Below, in pieces: positions 43,901 to 52,795 of a stretch of DNA of 64,000 bases; the first letter of the stretch is position 1, and each line of letters opens with the position of its first letter. The DNA comes from Bacteroidota bacterium (GTDB lineage Bacteria > Bacteroidota > JABWAT01). Made by a program: the position numbers and the translations under genes. The notes beneath the pieces are model-generated. The model was not told the DNA's origin and made no database searches. It was given only the letters and a program-made list of their open reading frames with translations. The stretch spans positions 73,586 to 137,585 of the forward strand of contig JAKLJL010000004.1 of assembly GCA_023151185.1 (NCBI GenBank). The letters run 5' to 3'.

Positions 43901-46900
43901 CTGCTGATTTCAGTTTGGCATCATGGAACGGCGTTTCTTTTTTCAGGATATTTCCAAAATAGTCGTACCGGTACTGGGTTTGGGTCCCATCAGGATGTGT
44001 CACTGATTTCACCCGTCCGTACTGATCATACCGGAGGGATACTTTTTGCTCCAGTTCGGCGTCCTGATAAGACCAGACAAAACCGGATACTCCGCCCAGT
44101 GAAACAAGATCCGGTAAATCAAGGGCCTCCCAGACTTCCATTTCATACAAGCCGGGCAGGATAAAAAGATCCGTCGTAAAATCCGAAAGCGGACCTTTAA
44201 ACTCATGGATCACTTCTTTTGTGTCATGATTTACATACTTAAGTGTTTTTCCGGCCGGAAGGCTGGTGATTTTAATCCGTTGCACCTCACCCGGCTTTAC
44301 CCGGAAGTAATCATAGCCGGCATTCAGGTTCGTTTCAGGTACATCCAGAGGAGTTAAATCAATGTCCAGAACCGGGACATTTTCGTTTTCACCGGTAAAA
44401 ACCATCCCCGCCTCTTCTGTTCTGCCTGAGTCGGGATAGCACGCCAGATTCACTCTTAATTTGGCCGGATTTGTAACCGGAATTGCAATTCCGGATTCAA
44501 GCTCCCTACCGGCAAGATCAGTTTTGACAATTTTCATGACCTTTTTATTTTCATCTGCCGTTACGGTGTAATTGAAATCTCCGTTCCGGTAAGTCTGAGT
44601 CATTTTAAACCGGTTGGCTTTTCTAACTCCGGCCCCGGGAAGCCAGGACATCGAATAATGCCCGCCTATTGATTTACGTGTAAACGAATAAGGATAGTAG
44701 CCGAAACTGCTTCCTGCTTCAGGGTCATCATCCAAAACTGCAATTTCAGCCAAATTAAATCCCGGCCGAAATTCTGGGCTTTCAGTATCCACATATTGCG
44801 AAAAATCTGAAAAAATTGCCGTTTTTAATCCACCCACCCCCCAGTATTCTCCACGAATGCTGCCACCTCCCGAAATATAAGGAAGGTAGTCCAACCCGCC
44901 CGGCTGATGATAGGGAACGAATGACCCTGCAGGCCGGAAATAAAGGTCAAATAGTGGTTCGGTTACCTTAGAGAGGTCGGGAGAACCTGTCACTTTTTGA
45001 ATTTCCCCGAAGCCATCATAATAGGATGCGGCTCCTGCCCAGTCATCCGGATTTCCTGAGTTGAATAACCGGGTAGCTGCCCAAAGCCAATTATCCGAGC
45101 CCAAATTACCATTATCCCCCTCACGGATAGCATTGTAGGTGGATTGTTTTAGTTTTGCTCCGTTCCTGAAAACTTCATAAGGCCGCCCCGCTTCGTCATA
45201 GGTGAAGGTCATTTGCAGATTTTGATGTTGAACCCAGGATAGCTGGTGCATCGGGTTATATTTTGCAGAAAATGTGGTAATGATAGAATCTGTCAGCGTA
45301 AGGATCTGTCTCGCAGTTGGTTTATACCAGTTATCCGGTGCCGGAGCATTCACCATCTGATTGGATGAATTACCAAAAAAGACTTTTTCTTTAATAAACG
45401 GAGTTTTTGTTTCTGTTGGCTGGCCAAAGGAAGTATAGGAAGTAACCTCCGCCAGTTTCAGCCAATCCTGCTCATCTGTCACAACTGGCTGAGTCCATCC
45501 CTGAAATGCAGCAGGCTTTTCCTTTTTTGCCAGCCAGGTTTCCTTGGGCAGAAACCCTGACTCAGAACTATAGGAATAGGTGGTTATTTTGTGAGACAGG
45601 AACGTAATTTCAATTCCTGAAGTAATGGTTTGACCTTTAACCGCCTTTTCTACCTCCAACCAGGGAAATTCCCAGGAAGAATCTATCCTGCCGGTTACCA
45701 TTAAAAACCCGTCGGACTCCATTCCCGGGGTTTGGAGCAGGTTTTGATCTGTCATCCCGGTGTACCAGGTTCTGGCAGGTCTTGAAAAGCTGAATTTGAA
45801 TTCAGTCTTATTGGTTTCAGCATTATAACCAGCCCAGATAGCCTCACCATTTTGTACCGAGCCGTCAAAAGACGTAAATTTCATTCCGGATAGTGTCCAT
45901 TTGGGAAAGTCGAAGAAGTCCTGGGTTACGGTCGATTTTGGCCGGGTATCCAGTGAAACATAACCACCCAGCTTCCACCCTGGTGGTTGGGTAAAGGGCA
46001 TCGTATTGATGTATTGAATGGCGTTTTTCCTGTTGGAAAAGGTTTTTCTGGACAGGACAGCCTGTCCGTCTGAGTCAGACACTTTTGTTTTCTCAAAAAA
46101 GATATCATCATGATTCGAAGTAAACAGCGAAGCAGAAGACTCAGAAGCCCCGTACGGCCCGATTACCAAATACTGATCCTGCCCGGTCAGCGACCATTCG
46201 GTTTTTTGATTGGGCAAGCCGGTCTCTGTTACTTCCATTGATTTAAACCACAATTGATCATCGACGGCTGAGTTCCGTGAAGCCTTCCTGGCATTGGTTG
46301 GAAGCGTGATCGGTAATTGCTGACTGGTCTGAAATGAAGGGACAAACTTAATTGCCGCCGATTTTTCAAACCCCATTTCTGAGGGTAATCCTTTAAAAAC
46401 GGGATCATGAAAGGTAAAGATTTTGGAGATTATTTTGTGAGGGGATATTAAATCACGGGATTTAATCGCAGCAACCACCGGCTTATAAAAATAGGTAACA
46501 TATTTTAACTGAGCCGCAAAATAGCTGGGAGAAACACCGATTATTGCAGCAAGTGAAGTTAAATCAGCAGGTATTTCCGGATACGATTCTTCTCCGAAAT
46601 AGGTTTTTGTATCCACCAGAAAAGTCCCGGTGTTTTCTGTTTTTCTCTGCCAGAAACCTTGCCAATACAATCCCCTGACTGCATACTGGTCCGGGAGTGT
46701 TACCTTGAAAAGATTGTAGATAATTGTATCTTTTCTGCCATTCGGCAATGAAATTCCGATCAGTTGTCCCCTTCCGGGTTCAAGGTGGTTTGAATACAGT
46801 GTTTTTGAATTTTTATAGTATCCGTTGATATCCCATTGGGAATTAAAGGGCTGATAGGGTCTTTCCCCTTTCTGATGATACAAAAAATGATTAAAGACGA

Positions 46901-48230
46901 ACGTTCCGGTGTAACCGCCCCGTCCAGCATACTCAAAAACCCATGGCATCGCAACAGGCTCACCGGTTGGTTTTATTTTGCTGATCTGATCGAGGTAAGT
47001 TCTCATTTCCTGAGAATAATGAGTCAGATAAACCATTTGATCAGGATTCCAGGTGTTACCTGTTCCCTTCCGGTCAAAACTGATGGAACTGATTCTTTTC
47101 CTTGTCACCGGAAAGCGGTCCAGATCTTCAACATCATCATAGGTTTTATTTGTCCACCGGATTTGGAATTGAGTCGGGTCACAATCCTCGTCGGTTTTAA
47201 AATCAAACGTGATTCTTTGATTAGCCGTTTCAATTGAGGTCAGGTATTTTTTATGGCTTAACGCGCCGGCATTTAATTCTGTAGCACAGATATGTCCGCT
47301 GTCTCCCCAGGGAAACTCAACAAATTCCCGGAAATTGTGCCCATAAATAAACCGGATGGATTTTTCGGAAGAGGTCAGTGTTTCCAGTTCCGGATTAACC
47401 CAACTGCCGACGCATCTATCGATCATCCATGAAATCCGCCAGGTGCTGTAATACAGGGACTTGGCTCCATTTTTACCGACAGAGAGTTCCTCTGACGGGT
47501 CCTTAAAAACATATTGAACCCCGTTTTCATCCCGGATAACAAACGCATAGTAATCATAGACCACCGACCCGTATGGATCATTATTTCTGTTATTTACCCC
47601 GGCAAACCTCCGGCATTGAACCAGCTTTCCGAGGACACCGGTTTTTTTATAATATCCCCTTATTTTCCAACTTTCGGTACCCAATGAAGTAAACTCATCA
47701 TAGCCTTTATCTTCGGGGAGTTCCCAATTGGTGATAATGAATTTGGCCGACCGTCCGTCCGGAAGGGAGACTGAATAAATATCCCGGTACTGATCCCATA
47801 GATTGCTGTCCAAGTTGGTGGGAAAGTCTGGTGGGGTCTTCTGATAAAGATTGTCGTAATCGTCAATTACATCGGAAGGAGTCAGCGCAGGGTCCGTCAT
47901 AAATCCCCCCTGAACACTCCGGGTAATTGTGCCCGGGTTCCACTTCCAGCCAAGCCCTATCCATCCGGCAGGGTCTGCATATTTGATATCACTGTTGTAA
48001 GAGAAAGTAACGGATGTACTGATTCCGGATGGAGCCGTCAGAGAAAAAATGGGAACCGAGGTTACAAAATTTCCATGCGGATCAGTATCTCCGGTTTTAT
48101 ATTCCGGAAAACTGAACGCTTCGGGCTGGAATTCATATTTTTCGTAATTTCCGGGTGCACCAACCTGGGCAATTGCCGGAATTACAGAATATACCAATGC
48201 AAACACAGCAGAAAAAAGGGACTTTTTCAT
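40965..48230 (-). CDS. Giant secreted RHS-repeat protein with C-terminal NlpC/P60-like effector domain
   Basis: 2421 residues. Signal peptide 1-21 (ends AIAQ), then a long beta-rich region with the GLGWKWNPG motif of Bacteroidota RHS/SpvB-like proteins. YD repeats begin near residue 1390 (VKSVTHPDGTQTQYRYDYFG). A non-YD beta-sandwich resembling a carbohydrate-binding module interrupts them at about 1850-2030 (ending TVYFDNISLSEAG). The RHS core closes near 2242 (NPIIAVDPTG). The remaining about 180 residues carry TDCSGLV (Cys2287), FDHIGVATD (His2362) and VLHSFG (His2384), the order of an NlpC/P60 papain-like peptidase or amidase. There is no VgrG or PAAR gene nearby, so the export route past the inner membrane is unknown. 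It is likely a contact toxin. Confidence 0.85.
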   Translation of the reverse strand: MKKSLFSAVFALVYSVIPAIAQVGAPGNYEKYEFQPEAFSFPEYKTGDTDPHGNFVTSVPIFSLTAPSGISTSVTFSYNSDIKYADPAGWIGLGWKWNPGTITRSVQGGFMTDPALTPSDVIDDYDNLYQKTPPDFPTNLDSNLWDQYRDIYSVSLPDGRSAKFIITNWELPEDKGYDEFTSLGTESWKIRGYYKKTGVLGKLVQCRRFAGVNNRNNDPYGSVVYDYYAFVIRDENGVQYVFKDPSEELSVGKNGAKSLYYSTWRISWMIDRCVGSWVNPELETLTSSEKSIRFIYGHNFREFVEFPWGDSGHICATELNAGALSHKKYLTSIETANQRITFDFKTDEDCDPTQFQIRWTNKTYDDVEDLDRFPVTRKRISSISFDRKGTGNTWNPDQMVYLTHYSQEMRTYLDQISKIKPTGEPVAMPWVFEYAGRGGYTGTFVFNHFLYHQKGERPYQPFNSQWDINGYYKNSKTLYSNHLEPGRGQLIGISLPNGRKDTIIYNLFKVTLPDQYAVRGLYWQGFWQRKTENTGTFLVDTKTYFGEESYPEIPADLTSLAAIIGVSPSYFAAQLKYVTYFYKPVVAAIKSRDLISPHKIISKIFTFHDPVFKGLPSEMGFEKSAAIKFVPSFQTSQQLPITLPTNARKASRNSAVDDQLWFKSMEVTETGLPNQKTEWSLTGQDQYLVIGPYGASESSASLFTSNHDDIFFEKTKVSDSDGQAVLSRKTFSNRKNAIQYINTMPFTQPPGWKLGGYVSLDTRPKSTVTQDFFDFPKWTLSGMKFTSFDGSVQNGEAIWAGYNAETNKTEFKFSFSRPARTWYTGMTDQNLLQTPGMESDGFLMVTGRIDSSWEFPWLEVEKAVKGQTITSGIEITFLSHKITTYSYSSESGFLPKETWLAKKEKPAAFQGWTQPVVTDEQDWLKLAEVTSYTSFGQPTETKTPFIKEKVFFGNSSNQMVNAPAPDNWYKPTARQILTLTDSIITTFSAKYNPMHQLSWVQHQNLQMTFTYDEAGRPYEVFRNGAKLKQSTYNAIREGDNGNLGSDNWLWAATRLFNSGNPDDWAGAASYYDGFGEIQKVTGSPDLSKVTEPLFDLYFRPAGSFVPYHQPGGLDYLPYISGGGSIRGEYWGVGGLKTAIFSDFSQYVDTESPEFRPGFNLAEIAVLDDDPEAGSSFGYYPYSFTRKSIGGHYSMSWLPGAGVRKANRFKMTQTYRNGDFNYTVTADENKKVMKIVKTDLAGRELESGIAIPVTNPAKLRVNLACYPDSGRTEEAGMVFTGENENVPVLDIDLTPLDVPETNLNAGYDYFRVKPGEVQRIKITSLPAGKTLKYVNHDTKEVIHEFKGPLSDFTTDLFILPGLYEMEVWEALDLPDLVSLGGVSGFVWSYQDAELEQKVSLRYDQYGRVKSVTHPDGTQTQYRYDYFGNILKKETPFHDAKLKSAGLAESDADANPDFEFMYDKYGRLRFSVDPNQSVAGKMTYFKYDYLSRPVEQGQIVSAGNWTAANADNGNWPQITGQNIHPTSVMSKAELDKPAASIVSLGQSHVVQTKIYYDISRTVHGYSLENGLGKPGYKIEYSPNPDGKFRAIRTYYSYTPEGWVKSVTEISDTVTKTEKFKEYDYQGKLKSWEASLSGKLLSKRRFWYDGLSRPVKISQIHAGRTDSVVWTYTYGTNENSVIQTNATGTFNQISIQDVRGWLREINSQSTGFSEELYYFGTGLPAGVQPNYNGNISFIRTVNRDVLDTNPVTCRDTLGFGFDYDNWNRLTGVKTFGVQNTRNDRYNSAYVYDGMGNMTSQIKKTWDQTTKVITELDNLVYQYAGTRLLNVIDKVKTARTDDYETTVNSVSGPSALINQSFAGFTEDFSQYPVAAGARPQSAIWDQTGFYSTDPASGVSIVSESGNLILKLTPQTSASSTTTSASMRTKAQTIIPGRIYTLAGKYKGVAVNSDEIPVQPNAYAGIEWLRQDFTRISVQYVLSTGRATAWTSFTGNLTAPADAVYARAIVMDNAATGTTVYFDNISLSEAGISFKYDNNGNLVQDLNRGISQLTYNSQNLPEKVTKTNGSVVYYGYNFSGQRIWKKVGPDTWVYVRDAAGAILAEYKNSSAAIEYVSLMTAGSETVGQSRLENGTWKRYYWVKDHLGNIRQTFRDDGTVATVVSTEDYYPFGATLKSTTTQLPAQDKFKYQGKERDQETGYDYFEARLYDSQLGRFLQVDPHADRYKSSNPFVGMGDNPIIAVDPTGMDSVQRANLVAAMNSFVENNPGGTYGTNTKIVSSSEVKDGAKTDCSGLVNSAQAEAGNGNQMAGKEGVLSSDGKKIVTNGVALLVDGTEKVDVNKIEAGNYVVFKTNRSNHEGADGEFDHIGVATDIKKDENGNVIGFTVLHSFGKPTDKTSGPQATTYNVSSPKTWLTLKGVYKWDKD

Positions 48231-48616
48231 ACACTGAATCCTTGTTTTGGAAATGGGGGCAGCAATTTTATAATCGGGATCAAAGCCGGGGGAGTTTGCC
48301 CGGTACGCTGCGGTTCCCTGGAGACCGGAACCGGCGAAACCGGGCTTAATTCCTTTCGTTCTTCCGAACTTTGTGTTACAAAATTAGGAAAGAGAAAGAA
48401 AAGATACAATAGTTTTTAAGGTTTCTCCCTGCCCTAACTTTCATCTTCATCTTTGTCACAGCAAAAACCAGCCAAAACAGGCTGATTTTGCAATCTGTAC
48501 TTTTTTATCAGGATTCCGTGGGGAAATATTCCCTTAAATATTAAGAAAAAAAGTCCGGGGTTTATCCGGTAATCGTACTGATAACCAAAGAAACAGCGAG
48601 AATGTAAACGTTTACA
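48231..48616. other. Intergenic region upstream of the RHS gene
   Basis: 386 bases without a credible gene. A TATCTTTT element on the minus strand (48399-48406) could be part of the RHS promoter with a leader of about 160 bases. A terminator hairpin for the DUF2062 operon lies at 48462-48489. The rest is AT-rich. Confidence 0.5.
48462..48489 (-). terminator. Terminator after the DUF2062 gene
   Basis: On the minus strand AAAATCAGCC, TGTTTT loop, GGCTGGTTTTTG. Pairs CAGCC/GGCTG with flanking A and T runs, so it could work on both strands. Confidence 0.55.
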
Positions 48617-49093
48617 TTAATTTTCTTCGGAAAACCGGCGGATCAGGAGCCGGATCGGGAACCGGAGGAGGAAGCCGCCAAGAAGCGCCGGGGCAGGGAC
48701 CAGAATCATCCAGACCAGAACCGCCAGCCAGAGGGCACTGCCCAGCCCGGCCAGCATCCCCCAGAAATCTGACCGGAAGCCGGCAAGCAGGGTCTCGGTT
48801 GTAAACGGAAAGGATCCGGTACCGAACCAGGCCGCCCCAAGGGCAAAAAAGGGAACCAGGAGCAGAAGCTGCAGCGGGTAGACCAGGTAATTGACCAGTT
48901 GCAGAACCGGTTGGTTCAGCCGGAAGGCAGCCCCGGCCAGAAAGCACAGCAGAGTCGTGGTTCCGATAACCGGGAAACAGCCCAATGCACTGCCGGCCGC
49001 CAGGGTCCACCCCAGTTTCTCGGGAGTTAAGCCGGTTTTAAGCTGGGTAATCACCAGGCTCCGGGCAGCCGTGAGGCGGTTTCGGAAACTCAC
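48617..49093 (-). CDS. DUF2062 membrane protein
   Basis: 158 residues from a GTG at 49093, whose GTGA overlaps the stop of the methyltransferase gene; GGGAG lies 10 bases upstream. A longer frame to 49201 would overlap that gene by over 100 bases and adds a low-complexity Arg/Gly tail, so I reject it. The TPEKLGWTLAAGSALGCFPVIGTTTLLCF segment and the following LNQPVLQLVNYLVYPLQLLLLVPFF are DUF2062 signatures. Three or four membrane helices. Function unknown; the family is often near lipid or glycan enzymes. Confidence 0.85.
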   Translation of the reverse strand: MSFRNRLTAARSLVITQLKTGLTPEKLGWTLAAGSALGCFPVIGTTTLLCFLAGAAFRLNQPVLQLVNYLVYPLQLLLLVPFFALGAAWFGTGSFPFTTETLLAGFRSDFWGMLAGLGSALWLAVLVWMILVPAPALLGGFLLRFPIRLLIRRFSEEN

Positions 49094-50271
49094 CGGGGAA
49101 CGACTCCCAGCACGGCCTTTACTGCCAGCCCGCCATTGCTGAAGCGCAGTTCTTTCAGGTTCTTCCAGGGGAACCGGGTTTCTTCGGGAACGATCAGGCA
49201 CCAGGTCCAGCCGGGAAAGCCGGTATAAACCTGATGGAAAAACTGACCGAGGACCGCTTCTGAACCCGTAACGGACCCGATCCGTTTGCCATACGGCGGG
49301 TTACTGATAATCAGCCCGGGTTCCGGCCAGAGATTCGAAATCGCCGCCGCAGATTGGACCGAAAGCTGAAGTTCGGATTTTACCCCGGCTTTGGCGGCAT
49401 TTTTCCGGGCTGCTTCCAGGGCTGTTACGGAAAGATCAGATCCCACGGCAAGAAGTCCGGCCGGATTTTCGGACCGGGACGGCTTCAGTTTTCTGAAGGC
49501 CGGTTCCTGAAAAAATGGTGCCGACTGAAATGCCCAGACCCGGTCTTCACCGGGAAAAGGGCCCGACCGCATCCTGAGGGCTTCGAACAGGAACGTCCCT
49601 GACCCGCAGAACGGATCCAGAATCACCGGGAACCGGTCAGCCCCGGCCCACTCCAGAAGTCCGGCCGCCAGGGTTTCGCGCAGGGGGGCTTCTACTGAAA
49701 AAGGTTTATATCCCCGGCGGTGCAGATGGTCGCCGGTGGTATCCAGACTGACGGTGCAGATATCATCCAGAAACCGGATGACGACCTGCAGAGGGGCTTC
49801 TTCCCTTAGAGAGACAATCTGTTCCGGCCATTGACGGTAATATTCCCGGATGGCATCCCCGGTGGTTTTGGCGATATTGCCGGTGTGGTGCAGGCGGCTT
49901 TCGCCGGCAGAAACCCGGAAGGAGGCAACCGGATTCCGGCCCAGAAACAGTTCCCAGGGCAGGCGCTGGATTTTATCAAACAGTTCGGGGTAAGATTTGC
50001 AGGTAAAGGTCCCGATCCGCAGAAGAACCCGGCCGGCAACCGGTACCGACAGGTTCAGGCGGTACATCCAGGACAGGTCACCTGTCAGAGTCATGCCGCC
50101 TTTTCCCGGTTCAGGGGAACCCGGTGTACCCAGCGCCAGAATTTCCTTTTCGAGGATAAATTCAAATCCGGGCGGGCAGGAAACATAAAAGGTCTGGATC
50201 TCCTTCAGCAGATGCCGCTTCAGCCGCCGTTCAAGAGCCCGTTCAGTCAGCCCGTTGTTCTGGCCTGTCAT
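49090..50271 (-). CDS. THUMP-domain RNA methyltransferase (RlmL/YpsC-like)
   Basis: 393 residues. An N-terminal THUMP-type RNA-binding region (about 25-185; FYVSCPPGFEFILEKEI and the HRRGYKPFSVEAPLRETLA boundary) is followed by a class I SAM methyltransferase with motif I LDPFCGSGTFLFEA and motif IV ISNPPYGKRIG. It is of the RlmL N-domain/YpsC type that modifies guanine in 23S rRNA (m2G). The start overlaps the mgtE stop by 4 bases. Specific rRNA position is not provable here. Confidence 0.9.
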   Translation of the reverse strand: MTGQNNGLTERALERRLKRHLLKEIQTFYVSCPPGFEFILEKEILALGTPGSPEPGKGGMTLTGDLSWMYRLNLSVPVAGRVLLRIGTFTCKSYPELFDKIQRLPWELFLGRNPVASFRVSAGESRLHHTGNIAKTTGDAIREYYRQWPEQIVSLREEAPLQVVIRFLDDICTVSLDTTGDHLHRRGYKPFSVEAPLRETLAAGLLEWAGADRFPVILDPFCGSGTFLFEALRMRSGPFPGEDRVWAFQSAPFFQEPAFRKLKPSRSENPAGLLAVGSDLSVTALEAARKNAAKAGVKSELQLSVQSAAAISNLWPEPGLIISNPPYGKRIGSVTGSEAVLGQFFHQVYTGFPGWTWCLIVPEETRFPWKNLKELRFSNGGLAVKAVLGVVPR

Positions 50272-51671
50272 GAGAAAAAGACCAGCCAGGCAATAGTGAA
50301 GTAAATGGTGAGGCCCAGAATGTCATTCAGGGTTGTAATAAACGGGCCTGAAGCCACTGCCGGATCGATATTGAGTTTTTTCAGAAAAATCGGAAAAACC
50401 GTTCCCATCACCGAGGCATTCATCATCACGAAAATGAGGGCACCGGCAATCGTCAGGGCCATTTTCAACGTCCCGCCGCCGATCAGACTGGTAATGAAAA
50501 GAATGATCCCGCAGGACAGCGAGATCAGGCCGGCAACTCCGATTTCCTTCATCAGGCGTTTTCCCACATCCGACAGCCAGAGTTCTCCTTTGGCAAGACC
50601 CTGGATCATAATTGAAGTCGTCTGAACACCGGTAGAACCGCCCATGGCCATGATCAGGGGAATGTAAGCATAGAGAACCACCATCTGGGCCAGGGTTGCC
50701 TCGAATCCCCGGATCACCATTCCTGAAATCATTTCGCCGAACAGGCCGATGAGCAGCCAGGGCAGGCGGGCCATAACAATGCGCAGGGTTTTATCCGAAA
50801 AATCTTCTTCAACGACCCCGGTGAGACGCTGAATGTCTTCTTCTGCTTCTTCCCGGATAACGTCCACAATATCATCAATGGTAATCTGGCCGACCAGAAC
50901 CTCATTCTGATTCAGAACTGCCACGGCGACCAGGTCATGCTTCTGCATAATACGGGCAACTTCTTCCTGATCCATGGAAACCGGCACCGAAATAAAGTCA
51001 GTATCCATCACCTCAGAGACTTTTTTATAGGAGGGTTTGATAATCAGGGACTTCAGATCGAGTGTTCCGACGAGAACTCCGGCATCATCGGTCACATACA
51101 GATCATACACATCCTCAATTTCCTCGGCCTGTTTTTTCACTTCCATTATGGCATCATAAATGCTCGAGGTTTCATGGATGGAAATAAACTCCCGGGCCAT
51201 AAGTCCGCCCGCAGTGTCTTCCTCGTACTGAAGCAATTCTTTCACTTCACGCGAGTCTTCTTCGTCGATGGACTCGAGTACCGCTTCGGCAACCTCTTCG
51301 TCGAGTTCCTGGATCACGTCGGCAGCATCATCCGAATCCATTTCGTCGATAATGCTGGTAATTTCCTGTTCCCCCAGACTGTCGAGGATCAGGCTCCGGC
51401 TGTTGTCACTGAGTTCAAGCAGGACTTCACCGGCCAGTTCATCATTGAGCAGTTTAAACAGGTAAACCGACTCATCCGGCGTAAGGTGATTCAGGATATC
51501 GGCAATTTCGGAGGTGTGAAGATCGAGAAGGATATTCAGCAGGCTTCCGTCATCTTTATCCGTCAGCATATCCTGAATATCTTCGATCAGGCCCTGATCA
51601 ATGATCAGCTGGTCATCAGAATTGAGTTCCGGATTCGCATCCGGCGGAGTCTGCAGGTCTTTTTCTGCCAT
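50268..51671 (-). CDS. mgtE: Magnesium transporter MgtE
   Basis: 467 residues. Domain order is typical: acidic helical N-domain (about 20-150, superhelix with ILDSLGEQEITSIIDEMDSDDAADVIQELD), two CBS domains (about 155-285), a plug helix, and five membrane helices (about 300-467) with the selectivity segments YIPLIMAMGGSTGVQTTSIMIQ and PAVASGPFITTLNDILGL. Gating by cytosolic magnesium through the N and CBS domains is known for the family. It lies 20 bases after rsmA and overlaps the methyltransferase gene. Confidence 0.95.
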   Translation of the reverse strand: MAEKDLQTPPDANPELNSDDQLIIDQGLIEDIQDMLTDKDDGSLLNILLDLHTSEIADILNHLTPDESVYLFKLLNDELAGEVLLELSDNSRSLILDSLGEQEITSIIDEMDSDDAADVIQELDEEVAEAVLESIDEEDSREVKELLQYEEDTAGGLMAREFISIHETSSIYDAIMEVKKQAEEIEDVYDLYVTDDAGVLVGTLDLKSLIIKPSYKKVSEVMDTDFISVPVSMDQEEVARIMQKHDLVAVAVLNQNEVLVGQITIDDIVDVIREEAEEDIQRLTGVVEEDFSDKTLRIVMARLPWLLIGLFGEMISGMVIRGFEATLAQMVVLYAYIPLIMAMGGSTGVQTTSIMIQGLAKGELWLSDVGKRLMKEIGVAGLISLSCGIILFITSLIGGGTLKMALTIAGALIFVMMNASVMGTVFPIFLKKLNIDPAVASGPFITTLNDILGLTIYFTIAWLVFFS

Positions 51672-51691
51672 ACCGGTTTCTCCTGATGGGG

Positions 51692-52489
51692 TTAAAGGGT
51701 TGAAGGAATCTGCATTCCGGCAATTTCATCTGTCAGCCGGACGAATTCGGCAACCGAGAGGGTTTCTGCCCGGCGGGAAAGATCCACCGAGGTAACCGGC
51801 CGGTCCTGAATCAGCGGTTTCAGGTTGTTTTTCAGTGTTTTCCGTCTGGCGTGAAAGGCTGTGCGGACAACTGTCCGGAACAGGTCCGGATTGCCTGGCC
51901 GTTCCGGCGGCGTTTCATAAAAGGTCATCCGGATAACGGCAGAATCAACCGACGGCGGCGGAAAGAAAGCACCGGGCGGAACCTGAAACAGGAGTTCACA
52001 CCGGGCCGCCTGCTGAAACTGAACACTTAAAATTCCATAGTCCTTGCTGCCGGGCGCCGAAATAATCCGGCGGGCCACTTCCTTCTGGATCAGAACCACA
52101 CACTCTGCAACCCGGTCCTTCAGATCCAGAACCCTGAACAGGATCGGAGTGGTAATATAGTAGGGAACGTTCCCGATAACCGTTGTTTTTCCTTCCGGAT
52201 TCAGCCAGGACTCCGGGTCAATTTCCATAAAATCACCGGCCAGAATTCTGATTTCCGGACCCAGTGATTTATACAGATCTTCCACCGACCGGCGGTCCAG
52301 TTCAATTCCTGTATATCTGTCTCGCCAATCGGGATATAAAAACCGGGTCAGGGCTCCGGTTCCGGGACCGATTTCGGTTAAGGTTCTGCCGGGTGCAAAT
52401 GCAACGGTCGCAGCAATTTTCCTGCAATAGTGGTCGTTGTACAGGAAATGCTGACCCAGACTTTTTTTCGGTGCGACAGAAGATTTCAT
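51692..52489 (-). CDS. rsmA: 16S rRNA A1518/A1519 dimethyltransferase
   Basis: 265 residues from the ATG at 52489. Dimethylates two adjacent adenines of 16S rRNA helix 45 during 30S maturation. N-terminal PKKSLGQHFLYN, SAM motif TEIGPGTGALT, acidic LAGDFMEID, catalytic motif IGNVPYYITTPI and C-terminal RRKTLKNNL are all present. A longer open frame to 52771 encodes no family sequence and is rejected. It heads the rsmA-mgtE-methyltransferase-DUF2062 operon. A minus-strand TACTTTTG at 52643-52650 may be its -7 box. Confidence 0.96.
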   Translation of the reverse strand: MKSSVAPKKSLGQHFLYNDHYCRKIAATVAFAPGRTLTEIGPGTGALTRFLYPDWRDRYTGIELDRRSVEDLYKSLGPEIRILAGDFMEIDPESWLNPEGKTTVIGNVPYYITTPILFRVLDLKDRVAECVVLIQKEVARRIISAPGSKDYGILSVQFQQAARCELLFQVPPGAFFPPPSVDSAVIRMTFYETPPERPGNPDLFRTVVRTAFHARRKTLKNNLKPLIQDRPVTSVDLSRRAETLSVAEFVRLTDEIAGMQIPSTL

Positions 52490-52795
52490 GATTCCCGCAG
52501 TGATTTGATGACCGGTTGGCGGGCAGACGGGCAGACTCCGTCCGGCAATAAAAAGATGGCCTGCTGACGGCTTGCAAAAATCCGGTTTCACCCGGCAGAC
52601 AGGTTTGCAGCCGGTTCGGGTTGCCACCCCGGCAGATCTCTGCAAAAGTACGGAAGGATGAGCCGGATTAAAACCCCCCGTCGGTACCGGAAGGAAACCG
52701 GCAGAGAAACAAACATTAATTTTTAACCTGAGATTTGAAATTTTATCTCCGGATTTTGATATTTGTGCCACCTAATCCCGATAAAAGGTTTAATA
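52490..52795. other. Divergent intergenic region, rsmA and PEGA lipoprotein
   Basis: 306 bases without a credible gene. It holds a minus-strand TACTTTTG (52643-52650, exact -7 match) for rsmA and, for the plus-strand lipoprotein operon, TTTG at 52734-52737 with GATATTTG 20 bases later (52758-52765). No other structure seen. Confidence 0.45.
52643..52650 (-). promoter_or_regulatory. Bacteroidota-type -7 element for rsmA
   Basis: TACTTTTG on the minus strand, exact to TAnnTTTG; about 150 bases before the start codon. A GTTT lies near the -33 position but is not a clear match. Confidence 0.4.

Noticed and set aside
48617-49201. Longer DUF2062 protein starting at 49201
   Set aside because: It would overlap the methyltransferase gene by over 100 bases and adds a low-complexity tail; the GTG at 49093 with GTGA overlap is the normal arrangement.
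50937-51686. 249-residue open frame antisense to mgtE
   Set aside because: Shadow of mgtE; Ile/His-rich low-complexity product without start signal.
51692-52771. Longer RsmA starting at 52771
   Set aside because: The additional 94 residues match nothing in the family and run through the divergent promoter region.
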